A stretch of DNA of 52,814 bases from Mycobacterium helveticum (GCF_007714205.1 NZ_VMQU01000020.1:1-52814), one strand, 5' to 3'. Positions 1 to 8,742 are shown, counted from the stretch's first letter. Made by a program: numbers and translations. Notes: generated by a model not told the origin, from the letters alone.

Positions 1-61
1 CATGCTCGTCTGCGGGCCGGTCACCCTCGAGCTCCCATACCACACATGAGGTCATCCACAT

Positions 62-1111
62 TCATGGCAATAGAGCCGAACTTTGGATGTCTCCGCACTC
101 GGGGCTGTACCAGTTCTCGCGCAGGAAGACCGGCTTCAGCGAGAGTTTGTCCCGGTACTTCGTCAGGAGGTTCTGCGCGTCATAGGGACCGTAGAAATCG
201 CCGACGCCCGCGTGATCGCGGCCGAACATGTGGTGGGAACATCCCAGATTCGTTCTCAGGATGGCGTGAAAAATCGCTTCGCGCGGGCCGGCGTACCGCA
301 TGTCCCACAGCGTGAAGGACACCATGTGCACGTCCTCGCGGAAATATCCGCTCGTGCGCAGCGCATTCTGCGCCAGCAGGATCGCCTCGTCGACATAGTC
401 CCCGACCCGCTTTTGCCCCATGATCGCGTTGACCAGAACGCCGGTCTTCAACGTGTCGACGGGGAGGTCCTCATTGGCGGCGAACCACGCCTGTTTCATC
501 AGCGCTTCGTGGCCGGTATGGGGCACATTGCGGGTCTGGTGCGCCACCATGTGCTGCCATCCGTTTCGCTGCGCGGCCTGACGGTGGCCCTTGGGAGTCA
601 ACCAGAAAAGCTTGAACGGCTCGTTGAACACCGGCTCGTTGATCAGTGTGATGTCACCGCCGAGGAACCTGTCCTGATATGCCAACATCTTTTTGACACC
701 AGGATGCCGCGAATCGGTAGTACCGTATGTCTTTTGGGCCATCTCCTCGCGGTCATACTCATAGATCTCGGCGACCTCGAGGATAGCCATCGGCGCGTCC
801 ATATATTCCAGGACCACGGCGATGCCCTCGCTGATGTCGAATCTGTCGATGTCCTCGCTGGAGATGTCGAACACGATCGGAATGCTCCACAACGTGCCAT
901 CGGGCAGCGCCATGTCGTTCAAAGTGCCGTCCACCTCGCTGCGACGCATGAAACCGGTCAGCGGGGTGAAGAATCCGTACGACAGGCTTATCACCTCGTG
1001 AGCAAGCGCTTTCGGGATCGGAACGCGCCGCAGCCCCCTGATCCGGGCAGCCGCGTCCGCTGTTGATACGCGATCAACGATCGGTTTGCCGTTGTGGCCA
1101 ACAAAATCCAT
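62..1111 (-). CDS. sat: Sulfate adenylyltransferase (ATP sulfurylase, Sat type), C-terminus short
   Basis: Makes adenosine 5'-phosphosulfate (APS) from ATP and sulfate in the cytosol, feeding the neighbouring APS kinase. It is the single-chain Sat type, not the CysD/CysN pair usual in mycobacteria. Seen: the nucleotide-binding motif HQTRNVPHTGH, then GRDHAG, then the C-terminal Cys pair of YSPECG. ATG at 1111 is chosen over the TTG just upstream because AAAGGTGA lies about 7 nt before it. The protein has 349 residues; relatives usually have 380-400 and continue with a CPH and an SGT-x-R motif. Here the frame stops right after the second Cys, and those motifs are not in frame in the remaining 61 bases. 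It is therefore either truncated and possibly inactive, or frameshifted at the window edge. Last gene of unit A, 169 bp after the PE-like gene. Confidence 0.88.
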   Translation of the reverse strand: MDFVGHNGKPIVDRVSTADAAARIRGLRRVPIPKALAHEVISLSYGFFTPLTGFMRRSEVDGTLNDMALPDGTLWSIPIVFDISSEDIDRFDISEGIAVVLEYMDAPMAILEVAEIYEYDREEMAQKTYGTTDSRHPGVKKMLAYQDRFLGGDITLINEPVFNEPFKLFWLTPKGHRQAAQRNGWQHMVAHQTRNVPHTGHEALMKQAWFAANEDLPVDTLKTGVLVNAIMGQKRVGDYVDEAILLAQNALRTSGYFREDVHMVSFTLWDMRYAGPREAIFHAILRTNLGCSHHMFGRDHAGVGDFYGPYDAQNLLTKYRDKLSLKPVFLRENWYSPECGDIQSSALLP

Positions 1112-1226
1112 CAAAAATCACCTTTTCTCGATAACCTACTGAGACAACCGTACTGACATAGCTGTGCGTCGTGCGTTGATCCGACGAGCCCGCCGGCCTG
1201 CTCGGACAACTGCCGCAGGAGCGTGG

Positions 1227-1286
1227 CACGATGCTTATGCACACGATGCTTATGCACACGATGCTTATGCACACGATGCTTATGCA
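1227..1286. repeat. 15-bp tandem repeat, four perfect copies
   Basis: The unit CACGATGCTTATGCA occurs four times head to tail without a mismatch. The array starts at the stop codon of the PE-like gene and fills part of the gap before sat. It has the look of a variable-number repeat. On the minus strand each unit carries a TAA, so it does not extend the PE-like reading frame. Confidence 0.97.
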
Positions 1287-1702
1287 TTGGTGCGCTCCCC
1301 GCCCGAATCGGCTTCCTCCCCCGGATTTCCGAGATTGGCAAAGCGTTGTAGTAAGGCCTGTTGCTGCGCCGCGAATTGTTTGCTCACGGCTTCGAGCATC
1401 TCGGCGTGTGTACCGAAACGAGCCGCGGTCTGGATTGAGATCACGTCTCCGGCAGCGGGATCGACTCGTGTCGGAGCGGCCACGGCACCAAGTGCCTGCC
1501 CATAGTTTTCCAGCTGCAGAGCAGTCAGCGTAGCCATGAGATCATCCAGGGAGCGCTCCGTCCCTTGGCCGCCATGGCCGGGGTTTGGCGGGCTTTCGGG
1601 CGCATCCGGCCCCGACGTGTTCGCGCCGGCGGCGGATTTTCCGGCATCAGGCTGCGACGACACGCGCGTTCCCCGTTCGAGCACGAGTTGATGTTGCTGC
1701 AA
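1280..1702 (-). CDS. PE-like domain protein (unit A)
   Basis: 140 residues. Residues 1-50 are Gly/Pro/Ser-rich. Residues about 56-125 resemble the mycobacterial PE helical hairpin: an AAPTRVDPAAGD stretch, then AARFGTHAEML, matching the PE consensus PAAGDEVSA..AA.FGAHAQ. The YxxxD/E type VII secretion tag that usually follows a PE hairpin is not visible. Start: TTG at 1702 with AAGGTG about 8 nt before it; an ATG in frame near 1537 would still leave most of the domain, so the start is uncertain. It lies 94 bp after stf and before sat on the same strand. A relative at 6461-6853 also follows a sulfotransferase. The PE likeness is my motif reading; the role (export partner, scaffold) is unknown. 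Confidence 0.72.
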   Translation of the reverse strand: MQQHQLVLERGTRVSSQPDAGKSAAGANTSGPDAPESPPNPGHGGQGTERSLDDLMATLTALQLENYGQALGAVAAPTRVDPAAGDVISIQTAARFGTHAEMLEAVSKQFAAQQQALLQRFANLGNPGEEADSGGERTNA

Positions 1703-1796
1703 ATGCGGACACCTTGCTTCGGGTATGACTCCGCTCGGCTTCGCCCGCGTCGAGCATGCCCGCGTGACCGAGCGTGATTGCGTTGAGGGTGCGCAC

Positions 1797-2726
1797 TTAT
1801 TGGCCTCCCGCGCCGTTTTCCAGCCACCGGGCGCATTCGTCGCCGAGTTTGTCGAGGGCTTTGCGGTCGAAGCGCTCGATCTGCTCGTCGCTCAACTCGG
1901 TGCGGAAGTCGCGCTTGGGCCCCTTGTCGAAGAAGGCCTTGGCACTGGACATGTGCTCCCCACCAAAGGGCGCCATCTTCTCCGCCCGCCCGCTCATGTA
2001 CTCAAACGAGCAGTGCTCGACGATGGCGTCCATACGCAACGACCCGGGATCGATGGACAAGAACTCCGCGATCCGCGCAACCTCACCCGCCAGATCGTGC
2101 TTGAGGTTCCGGTAATGCACCAACACGATGTTCGGCTCATCCTTGAGCCGCCACCACGACGCCATGACATCGAGCAGGTCACAGCACTGGTACCCGTCGG
2201 TGTCCAGCCACACATCGAAGAACTCCCGCATGTCCGGCGGGATCACCAGCGGAGTCGAATCACCGGACCACTCGGCGTGAATGCGGTTGATCTGCTCCAT
2301 GGTCGCCGGGGAGAAGTTGTGCAGATAGTTGTGGAAACTGACGCCCAGGTCCTTGCCGTTGCGCCCGACGAACACGTAGTGGGCTTCCGGCGCGATCGGC
2401 AGGGCATCGGCGGGTACATGCGACTTCATGACCCGGCGCGTGCCGGCCTCCCGCTGCTCCTTGAGCGTCTTGAGCATTCCGGCGTGATCGCCCCAGCTGG
2501 AGTCCAGCCACGGGGAGGTGTCCGAGAGCCCGGCGTCGTGCTCCTCACCGTTGCTCAAAATCTGCTGCAGAATCCGCTGGGTCCACGTGGTGCCGGCCTT
2601 GAACGGGTCGGCAACCACAATGTCCCGGTCGACAAAGCCCCCCTGGTCAAGAAAGTCCTGCCACACCCGGGAATCCGACAGGTAGTCCCTCAGCACCCGG
2701 GTGGGCGCGATCAGCTGCTTGCTCAC
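1797..2726 (-). CDS. PAPS-dependent sulfotransferase (unit A)
   Basis: 309 residues, Sulfotransfer_1 fold. Transfers the sulfuryl group of PAPS to an acceptor that cannot be read from sequence; relatives act on glycolipids, sterols or small phenols. Seen: 5'-phosphosulfate loop PFKAGTTWT (residues 41-49), likely catalytic His103 in MKSHVPAD, 3'-phosphate site GRNGKD...S (121-130), and a C-terminal KGPKRDFRTEL variant of the GxxGDWK motif. GTG start at 2726 with AAAGGCGGA upstream, the same signal as in the unit C copy. No signal peptide, so cytosolic. It follows cysC by 71 bp and precedes the PE-like gene. It is nearly identical over long stretches to the unit C gene at 15933-16862 in inverted orientation. 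A glycolipid sulfotransferase like Mtb Rv1373 is a more distant relative. Confidence 0.92.
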   Translation of the reverse strand: MSKQLIAPTRVLRDYLSDSRVWQDFLDQGGFVDRDIVVADPFKAGTTWTQRILQQILSNGEEHDAGLSDTSPWLDSSWGDHAGMLKTLKEQREAGTRRVMKSHVPADALPIAPEAHYVFVGRNGKDLGVSFHNYLHNFSPATMEQINRIHAEWSGDSTPLVIPPDMREFFDVWLDTDGYQCCDLLDVMASWWRLKDEPNIVLVHYRNLKHDLAGEVARIAEFLSIDPGSLRMDAIVEHCSFEYMSGRAEKMAPFGGEHMSSAKAFFDKGPKRDFRTELSDEQIERFDRKALDKLGDECARWLENGAGGQ

Positions 2727-2797
2727 GATAATCCGCCTTTCTGTTGGACCTCGAGGAGTGAAATCCGGGATGCTTTGCTCATTGCGGCACCCCCTTC

Positions 2798-3469
2798 CTA
2801 GTGGCTTCCACTTCGCGTCAGCACCGGAATGACACCGACCTTTTCGAGGTGAGCGATGACCTCATCGGCCAACGTGTCGGCTGACTTGGCGCCGCCGTCG
2901 AGGCGGAGTTCGGGATTCGCGGGGGCCTCGTAGGGATCGTCGATGCCCGTGAATCCCTTGATCTCTCCCGCCCGGACCTTTTTGTAGAGTCCCTTCGGGT
3001 CGCGCTGTTCGCAGATCTCTAGCGGCGTGTCGACGAATATTTCGATGAAATCGCCCTCATTGAGGGTGGCCCGTACCCGGTCGCGATCGCGCCGGTAGGG
3101 GCTGATGAATGCGGTCAACGTGATGATGCCCGCGTCGCAGAACAAGTTCGCGACCGCCCCGATGCGCCGGATATTCTCTTCGCGGTCCTCCGCGGAGAAC
3201 CCCAGCCCGAAACGTTCGGAAAAATGGTCGCCGTGCAGCTTCTTCAATATGTCCGGGCCGGCATTCAGTCCGTAACGGACGTTGTCGCCGTCGAGCAAGT
3301 AGCTGCTCATGCGGCGCTGGTACAGTTTGCGATCCACCGTATTGGCCACCGTGCTTTTGCCGCTGGCGCTCAATCCGGTGAACCAGATCACACAGCCCTT
3401 GTGGCCATTGAGTTTCTCGCGCTCACTTCGAGAAACGCTCTGGTCGTGCCAAGTGATGTTCGTGCCCAC
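2798..3469 (-). CDS. cysC: Adenylylsulfate (APS) kinase (unit A)
   Basis: 223 residues. Phosphorylates APS to PAPS, the sulfate donor for the sulfotransferase encoded just downstream. Seen: Walker [10 protein letters not shown] (32-40), the DGDNVR substrate motif (60-65), the [10 protein letters not shown] helix, [10 protein letters not shown], and the [10 protein letters not shown] lid with FTGIDDPYE. It stands alone, unlike the CysN-CysC fusion common in mycobacteria. GTG start at 3469 with AAAGGAAA about 7 nt upstream. It lies directly after the remains of an MFS gene and 71 bp before stf, evidently one transcript. By eye about 80% of residues match the unit C copy at 15184-15840. Confidence 0.95.
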   Translation of the reverse strand: MGTNITWHDQSVSRSEREKLNGHKGCVIWFTGLSASGKSTVANTVDRKLYQRRMSSYLLDGDNVRYGLNAGPDILKKLHGDHFSERFGLGFSAEDREENIRRIGAVANLFCDAGIITLTAFISPYRRDRDRVRATLNEGDFIEIFVDTPLEICEQRDPKGLYKKVRAGEIKGFTGIDDPYEAPANPELRLDGGAKSADTLADEVIAHLEKVGVIPVLTRSGSH

Positions 3470-3490
3470 GTCAAATTTCCTTTCTGTCCG

Positions 3491-4022
3491 TCATACGGCA
3501 TACCCTGGCCGTCGGGCCTTCACCCAATAGGGCGCCTCGTGCTCGACGGTCACCAGCACGAGAAGGCCGACCAGGTGGATCGTCGCCGATCCGAGGTTGG
3601 CCATCCCGCCGGTGAACCCCAGAGCAAAACCCCTGCGCCGCTGCGGATACAAACCGTCGGCCTTCGTCAACGCTGACGAGTGGTTGCCGGCCCCCCCGGC
3701 CCGTCGCCGCGCACAACACAAGCGGCCACAGCGGTAAACCGGGATGCGCCAACACGACGATGGCATCCGTGGTCGGCATCGGCAGTACCGAAGACGAGAT
3801 CGTCATCCATGTCCGGCGGCCAAACCACCAAACCAGTAGACGGCCAAAACAAACGGCATACGGCATGAACAGCACCATCACCGACCACAAAGGCCAAACC
3901 GAAGACGCGCCATGCACATTCACGACCGGAGAGAAGAGGTTGCGACGCGTGATCGCGTTGTTACCACGTGCCCACGTGGTGGTGTCTTCTGGATTCCACT
4001 CCGATATGCGCGAACGCGCCAT
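3491..4022 (-). pseudogene. Remnant of NarK/NarU-like MFS transporter (unit A)
   Basis: Starts like the two intact transporters of the island (MARSRISEWNP against MPRTRIADWNP and MVRSRISEWNP) and keeps pieces such as WSVMVLFMP, HPGLPLWP and, in another frame, KADGLYPQR and GGMANLGSA. Between about residues 55 and 65 a segment covering the first loop and second helix is missing. Near 3680 the frame shifts, and the sequence ends after about one third of the normal length, at APYWV. So unit A has lost its transporter while keeping cysC, stf, the PE-like gene and sat. Only 21 bp separate the remnant from cysC, which shows the ancestral order MFS-cysC-stf. Confidence 0.85.
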
Positions 4023-4339
4023 GCGGTAGGCATCTTTCGTAGTCGATGTTGGACGGGCGGTCGGTCGTCAATAACCTGACGACAACGGGGCAGGCACGGC
4101 CGTTCGTCATTGGGCCGCTGGTCGCGACACTGGGTCGCGGGACGGCAAAACCACTGGCTACCAACCGAAGTGGGCACCGTCGGAGTACGCTTTTGAATGT
4201 CGGTCGATGTCGTGAAGTCCGTCCCGGCGATCGACTGCCGGACGGTGCACGCACTCGTTTAGTGAAGAATGTCCACGGCCTGTTCAGAATCCCTTCGTGT
4301 CGTCTTCGGCCGGGCGATCGCCCAGCCAAGCACTGAACT
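4023..4339. other. Gap with no recognisable gene (leader of unit A)
   Basis: About 320 bases between the MFS remnant and the conserved upstream element. I see no coding sequence with mycobacterial codon pattern and a ribosome binding site. By position it is the untranslated leader or decayed upstream region of unit A. Confidence 0.5.
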
Positions 4340-4465
4340 CCTACGAAGGGACCGTTGGCCGCCGATGAACGACGAGCGATTGTGGCGAGCCCCACCGCCA
4401 AGACGTGTGACCGATATCGGCCGACACATCGTCACAGTCTCGTCCAGGTTAAAATTTCGCTGAAC
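4340..4465 (-). promoter_or_regulatory. Conserved upstream element, copy A
   Basis: Read on the minus strand it begins GTTCAGCGAAATTTTAAC, later has TGGCGGTGGGGCTCGCCA (4382-4399 on the plus strand), and ends CCAACGGTCCCTTCGT. The same three blocks in the same order lie upstream of the other two MFS genes (11501-11583 and 12262-12370). The middle block can pair TGGCG with CGCCA as a short hairpin. It sits about 360 bases before the MFS remnant. Promoter, operator or structured leader cannot be told apart from sequence alone. Confidence 0.6.
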
Positions 4466-4740
4466 GAATACCTTGACAATACCGATCAGCTGCGGCTCGA
4501 GGCAAGGCATTTCGTCTATGCACAGGAAGTTTCCAGGTTCCCGCGGGAAGTCGCGCTCGACCTGGCAGCGCGTGGCTTCCGCTCCCCAGGTGTCGTCGAG
4601 GACACCGGCAGCGGGGGAGCAATCAGGCTAGCGCTACGTGTTGGCAGACAAGGGCATCCAGTTCCCGCCACAACAACGAGGTGCTGACTGTGCTCGCCGG
4701 AGACCAGCGGATTCGCGTCGCTGATCCAGCCTCGGTTCGA

Positions 4741-5130
4741 CGGTGTACGCGTATCGGTGTCGACCTGAAGTCGTGCCATGGCAGGCGTTTCGGGCTGCAA
4801 AAGTGCCGCTGCCGAAGACGTGCCCGAGGCGGCAACGGCGATGGATGGATCCCGTCCACGTGGTCAAGCCGGCCGGCAACGCCCTTGATGAGTGCCGGTG
4901 TACCCGTCACCACGCTGAGCGCAGGAGTTCCCAGGCCCCTGCAGGAACTGATCACCCGCGGACGGACACTCGTGAAACGCACCCGCCGACGTCTCCGACC
5001 TACTTCGATCGACCCCCTGATCGGCCCTCGGATTTCGCAACCCCACCAACTACCGCGCCGGGTCGTTAGCCGGGTCGTTATTGGAAACCGGCGGATTCAG
5101 AGCCCGCCTCCACCCTCATATCAGCGGGTC
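4741..5130 (+). pseudogene. Decayed ISL3-family transposase fragment
   Basis: Three frames in succession carry pieces of one ISL3-type transposase. First, a PEVVPWQAF stretch with WMDPVHVVKPAGNALDECR (family: MDPFHVV.LAGNALDECR). Then GVPRPLQELITRGRTLVKR. From about 5026, ALGFRNPTNYRAGSLLETGGFR-like sequence ending RLHPHIS, the usual C-terminus. The catalytic middle is deleted and the frame is broken at least twice, so it is dead. It marks an old insertion between units A and B. Bases 4466-4740 before it hold nothing I recognise. Confidence 0.7.
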
Positions 5131-5247
5131 CGTTAGGCGCATATCCGCCCGAAGATCCCGCCCGACGACGACATCGTGACCGGGGGCGAAAGTAGCCTTG
5201 GCCGCGCCGGAGCACACGGTCAATATGGGTCCGGCCTGCACTGTCAT
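5116..5247 (-). pseudogene. N-terminal fragment of an FHA-domain protein
   Basis: ATG at 5247 with GGAGG upstream opens 43 codons that match the start of an FHA domain: LTVCSGAAKATF, then GHDVVVGRDLRADMRLTDPLI. This is very like the first FHA domain of the mycobacterial ABC transporter Rv1747, where SRAHLLLR should follow. Instead a stop comes directly after the Ile and the next DNA is ISL3 debris. The gene was cut off by rearrangement; a short peptide could still be made but would lack half of the FHA fold. Confidence 0.7.
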
Positions 5248-5320
5248 CGCGCCTCCGGCGTGAAGGCAAGCGACCCGGGAAAGGGGAGCGCGGCGGCAGG
5301 CGCGCGCACGTGACGCGTTG

Positions 5321-5779
5321 TTACTCAGTGCCCTGCCGCGTGTCCGTCTTCTGGGGGGGTCGGACCACGACGACGGTGCAGGCCGCGTGTTGGACACAGT
5401 GTTGGCTGACGGACCCCAACAGCATTGCGGTGAACGTGCCGCGCCCGCGACTGCCCACGACAAGCAACTCGGCTGATCGAGAGGCCTCGACGAGTACCTC
5501 GGCAGGCTGCCCCTTCACCACGCTGGTAACGACAGGTACCGAAGGAGGAGTGCCGAGCGACTTGCTGATCACCTGTTCGAGTGTCTTTTGCGCCTCGGCG
5601 GCCGCGTCGGCGTCGGAATAGTCGACGTAATAGCCGTACGCGGATGGCGTTTGCCAACTTGTGATGGCGTGCAGTTCGGCGCCAGTGAGTTGGGCCTGTT
5701 TGGCCGCCCATCGCAGCGCGCCCTCGCTGCCCGGTGATCCGTCGACGCCAACCACGATGGCTGGGCGGGCTTGGTTCAT
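5321..5779 (-). CDS. Universal stress protein, UspA family
   Basis: 152 residues, a single Usp domain. Seen: N-terminal VVGVDGSPGSEGALRWA and the ATP-binding motif GSRGRGTFTAMLLGS (G-2x-G-9x-G-S), followed by a VVVVRPP end strand. Usp proteins bind ATP and are linked in mycobacteria to hypoxia and stationary phase. ATG at 5779 is fixed by AAGGAG 7 nt upstream. It stands alone between the FHA fragment and a 680-base stretch without genes, so any link to sulfation is only positional. Confidence 0.93.
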   Translation of the reverse strand: MNQARPAIVVGVDGSPGSEGALRWAAKQAQLTGAELHAITSWQTPSAYGYYVDYSDADAAAEAQKTLEQVISKSLGTPPSVPVVTSVVKGQPAEVLVEASRSAELLVVGSRGRGTFTAMLLGSVSQHCVQHAACTVVVVRPPQKTDTRQGTE

Positions 5780-6460
5780 TGATCGACTCCTTTTCGGTGA
5801 AAATATTCCTGATCGCTTGCTCGGCCAATGCGGCCAGAGATGCCTTCGGTACCCGATCGTAGGTGTCTGCCCGCCGCACTCCACCGGCCGGACCGACCTG
5901 AGTGCAACGTGCTGCAGCCTTCCATGGTGTTAAAGCAATTGGCCCCGAGATGAATTGAGGCAGCAGCCCCAAGGCCCTACGGCCGTGCCGGCTCTCGAAC
6001 CCGTGGCGGACAACCGCAGGACCAGGCCCATGATCGCGGCCGCCGGGCCCGCCATCGACGGTGGCGGTACAGATCGCTCGCGCGGCCGCCACCGTCCGGC
6101 CGGGGCGCGTTGAGGGGCACTTTCCCGGGATGTCGATTTGCCGGCGCCTCGTCGAGGCGACCGACCGGGCGATGTTCACACCGTCCGGTTGTGGACAGCC
6201 CCGGTCGCGCCGTCGACCATGGGCATCGAGGTTTCGTCGGGTGTCGGTGGCGCTGAGGCGGCTGAGGCTGTCCGAGCGGGTTTGCGGCACTGCCGGCTCA
6301 GCCCGCGCGGGCCCGGCGAGGGTGAGGTGTGCAGCACTGGATGCGTTCACCCCGCAAAATCGCCTGCTCGTTGAGACGTTTCTGGCCTGGGATGCATCCG
6401 GGTGGCGCTGAACGCCGAAAGTAAGGATCGGAAATACACGGCCTTGTTCCCTAAGGTTCC
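5780..6460. other. Stretch with no recognisable gene
   Basis: About 680 bases between usp and the PE-like gene of unit B. Open frames exist on both strands, but none has a ribosome binding site plus recognisable protein motifs. A 10-bp direct repeat (GTTCCCTAAG twice) sits near 6447-6466 at the 3' edge of the PE-like gene. It is probably decayed accessory DNA. Confidence 0.5.
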
Positions 6461-6853
6461 CTAAGTCGTCGGGCCGGTGTCGCCGGGACCATCGGCAGTG
6501 CCAGAATTGGCAATTTCTGCAAGGCTTTTGAGCAAGGCTTCGTGCGCTTCGGCGAACCGGGTGCTGATCGCCTCCAGCATCTGTGCGTGGGCGCCGAACC
6601 GTGCTGCGGTCAGTGCCGATACGTGGTCTCCGGCTGGCGGTGTCACGACTTTCGGAGCGTGAAGCGCCCGGACGGTCTGCGCGTAGGTGTCCAATTGTAT
6701 TGCGGCCAAGCGCGACAACACCTGGTCTGCGGTCGGGGATTGCTGGATGGGTGGGGACTTCTCGCCGGCTTCCTGGGTGCAGTCGGTCGAGGTGATGTTC
6801 GCCGGGTCACCCGGCGCAGCCCCCGGCGTTCCGGTTTGTGGCGTTTGTGACAT
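6461..6853 (-). CDS. PE-like domain protein (unit B)
   Basis: 130 residues. Residues 1-40 are a Pro/Thr/Gly-rich lead; residues about 43-115 are a PE-like hairpin: TPPAGDHVSALTAARFGAHAQM (70-91) matches the PE consensus almost position by position (GDEVSA..AA.FGAHAQ). No YxxxD/E secretion tag is visible after the second helix, and there is no PGRS or PPE-type tail. ATG at 6853 with AGGAG 6 nt upstream. It starts 32 bp after the stop of the split sulfotransferase. It is clearly related to the unit A protein (1280-1702), especially from LxAxQL to the second helix. Pairing with a sulfotransferase in both units suggests a shared function, which I cannot name. Confidence 0.78.
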   Translation of the reverse strand: MSQTPQTGTPGAAPGDPANITSTDCTQEAGEKSPPIQQSPTADQVLSRLAAIQLDTYAQTVRALHAPKVVTPPAGDHVSALTAARFGAHAQMLEAISTRFAEAHEALLKSLAEIANSGTADGPGDTGPTT

Positions 6854-7225
6854 CTGCACTCCTAACCTCGGTAGCGCTTTTGAGTTCAACCATTTCGGCC
6901 TGCTTCCAACCACTGCGCACACTCGCTGCCCAGCTTCTGCACCGCAATGCGATCGAAACGTTCGATGAGTGGCGGGGGCAATTCGGCGCCAAAGGGCCGC
7001 CTGGCGTGGTCGCCAGGAATACGGTTAGTGCTGGATATGCGTTCGGCACCGACCACGGCCGTCTTCTCGACGCGGCCACTCACGCGTCCGAACGAGCAAT
7101 TTTGAACAATGGTGTTCATCCGTGTCGACTCGAGGTCGACAGAAAGAAAATCCGCCACGCGCTTGATTTGTCCGGGCAAATCTTCCGTGAGGTTCTGGTA
7201 GTGGATCAGGAGTACGTTGGGCGTG

Positions 7226-8742
7226 GTAACCATTCAGCCTGTTGCCTGTGATACTGGTGTGATGTTTGGCGGCGTGGCGGCTTGATCGTGGTCGTGTGGG
7301 GCTGATGATGCTGGTGTGGTTGATGTTGAGCAGCTGTCTCGCCGGGAGCTGCTGGCTGTGGTGGTGGCGCAGGCCGAGCTGATCGAACAGCAGACCGCGC
7401 GTATTGAAGAGCTGAGCGAGCGGGTCGCTGAGCTGGAGCGGCGGCTGGGGCAGAACTCGCGTAATTCGTCGCTGCCGCCGTCGTCGGACCGGTTCACCGC
7501 CCCGAAGCCGCAGCGGCGCACGCGTTCCGGGCGCAAGCCGGGTAAGCAGCCGGGCACGCTGGGGACGACTCTGGAGTTGGTGGGCGACCCCGACGAGGTG
7601 ATCGACCATGTGCCCGCCACCTGCGGCGGGTGCGGGGCCGGTCTGGTCGGCGCGGCGCCGGCCGGGGTGATCGCCCGCCAGGTGCACGATGTTGTGTTGC
7701 CGGCGGTGCGGGTCGTCGAGCACCGTCTGCACAAGCGGGCCTGCCGGTGCGGGACGCTGACCACAGCCGACGCGCCCGCCGGAGTAGACGGCCCGGCCTG
7801 TTATGGGCCCAACCTGCGCGCAACGGTGTATCTGGTGGTGTTTCAGCACGTTCCGGTCCAACGGGCCGCCCTGTTGATCGCCGATCTGTGCGGTGCGGAG
7901 GTGTCCACCGGCTGGGTGTCGGCCCAGGTCGCCCGCACCGCCGAGGCGCTGGTCGACGTCGAGAAGCTGATCACGACTTTGATCACTCTGGCCGCGGTGA
8001 TCGGTGTCGACGAAACCACGGTCAATGTCAGCGGCGACAAGCAGTGGCTGCACGTGGCCCGCACCGATCTGCTCACCGCGTATCACCTGCACCCCAGCCG
8101 GGGCAGGGTGGCCGTCGACGAATTCGGCGTACTGCCCACCTATCCCGGCACCGTGGTGCATGACGCGCTGGCGGTCTACGATGCCTACCCGGCCACTCAT
8201 GCGCTGTGCGGCGCCCACCTCATCCGCGAGTTGACCGCCGTCGCCGAAGCCCACCCCGACGCCGAATGGCCCGTCCAAGCGCGTAGCGCGCTGGCTGGCC
8301 TGGCCGCACTCGCTGACCAGGCCAAAGATCGCGGACTTCACCGGATTCCACCCAGCGCGGCCGCCGAACCGTTGCAGCTGTTGCGCGACGCGGTACGCGT
8401 CGGGCTGGCCGAGCACCCGCGCGCGCCCGGTCGCAAGCAGTCCAAGGCCCGCAACCTGCTGCAACGCCTGCGCGACCGCGAACCTGAAATCCTGCGCTTT
8501 GCCACCGATCTGGCGGTGCCGTTCACCAACAACGGCAGCGAACGCGACCTGCGGCCAGTCAAAACCCAGTTGAAGATCTCGGGCTGTCACCGCGCCACCA
8601 CCGGCGCCACCGCGTGGCTGCGCATCCGCGGATACATCTCCACCGTCCGAAAACACGGTGACGATGTCCTCACCGCATTACGCGACGCGATCAACGGAAA
8701 TCCCTGGCAGCCACCACAACCCGCTCCGACCTGAATAGTTAC
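7226..8742 (+). mobile_element. IS66-family insertion sequence, 1517 bp
   Basis: Ends are GTAACCATTCAG and CTGAATAGTTAC, a 12-bp terminal inverted repeat with one mismatch beginning GTAA as in the IS66 family. It is flanked by the 8-bp target duplication TGGGCGTG at 7218-7225 and 8743-8750; 8 bp is the IS66 hallmark. It carries only the transposase gene and no TnpA/TnpB accessory frames. Intact ends, matching duplications and an intact transposase indicate a fairly recent insertion. Confidence 0.96.
7316..8734 (+). CDS. IS66-family transposase
   Basis: 472 residues. DDE transposase with an N-terminal coiled coil (about 5-45, rich in Glu/Leu/Arg), the N-glycine-rich NSRNSSLPPSSD motif, a zinc-binding segment (CGGCGAGL and CRCG), then the catalytic core with GVDETTV (first Asp), VVHDALAVYDAYP (second Asp) and NNGSERDLR (Glu), ending RIRGYISTVRKHG. 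GTG at 7316 is the likely start, near the element's left end. Full length and unbroken, so possibly active. Confidence 0.96.
   Translation: MVDVEQLSRRELLAVVVAQAELIEQQTARIEELSERVAELERRLGQNSRNSSLPPSSDRFTAPKPQRRTRSGRKPGKQPGTLGTTLELVGDPDEVIDHVPATCGGCGAGLVGAAPAGVIARQVHDVVLPAVRVVEHRLHKRACRCGTLTTADAPAGVDGPACYGPNLRATVYLVVFQHVPVQRAALLIADLCGAEVSTGWVSAQVARTAEALVDVEKLITTLITLAAVIGVDETTVNVSGDKQWLHVARTDLLTAYHLHPSRGRVAVDEFGVLPTYPGTVVHDALAVYDAYPATHALCGAHLIRELTAVAEAHPDAEWPVQARSALAGLAALADQAKDRGLHRIPPSAAAEPLQLLRDAVRVGLAEHPRAPGRKQSKARNLLQRLRDREPEILRFATDLAVPFTNNGSERDLRPVKTQLKISGCHRATTGATAWLRIRGYISTVRKHGDDVLTALRDAINGNPWQPPQPAPT

Noticed and set aside
83..1066. Long plus-strand open frame (327 codons) opposite sat
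   Set aside because: It is the antisense shadow of sat; GC-rich codon structure keeps the opposite frame open. No ribosome site and no protein motif.
1227..1286. CRISPR-like array
   Set aside because: Units are contiguous 15-mers without spacers; a simple tandem repeat, and no cas gene is near.
6061..6411. 116-codon plus-strand frame in the gap before unit B
   Set aside because: Arg/Ala-rich, overlapping open frames in all directions, no start signal; the C-terminal piece looks protein-like but I could not match it to a family.
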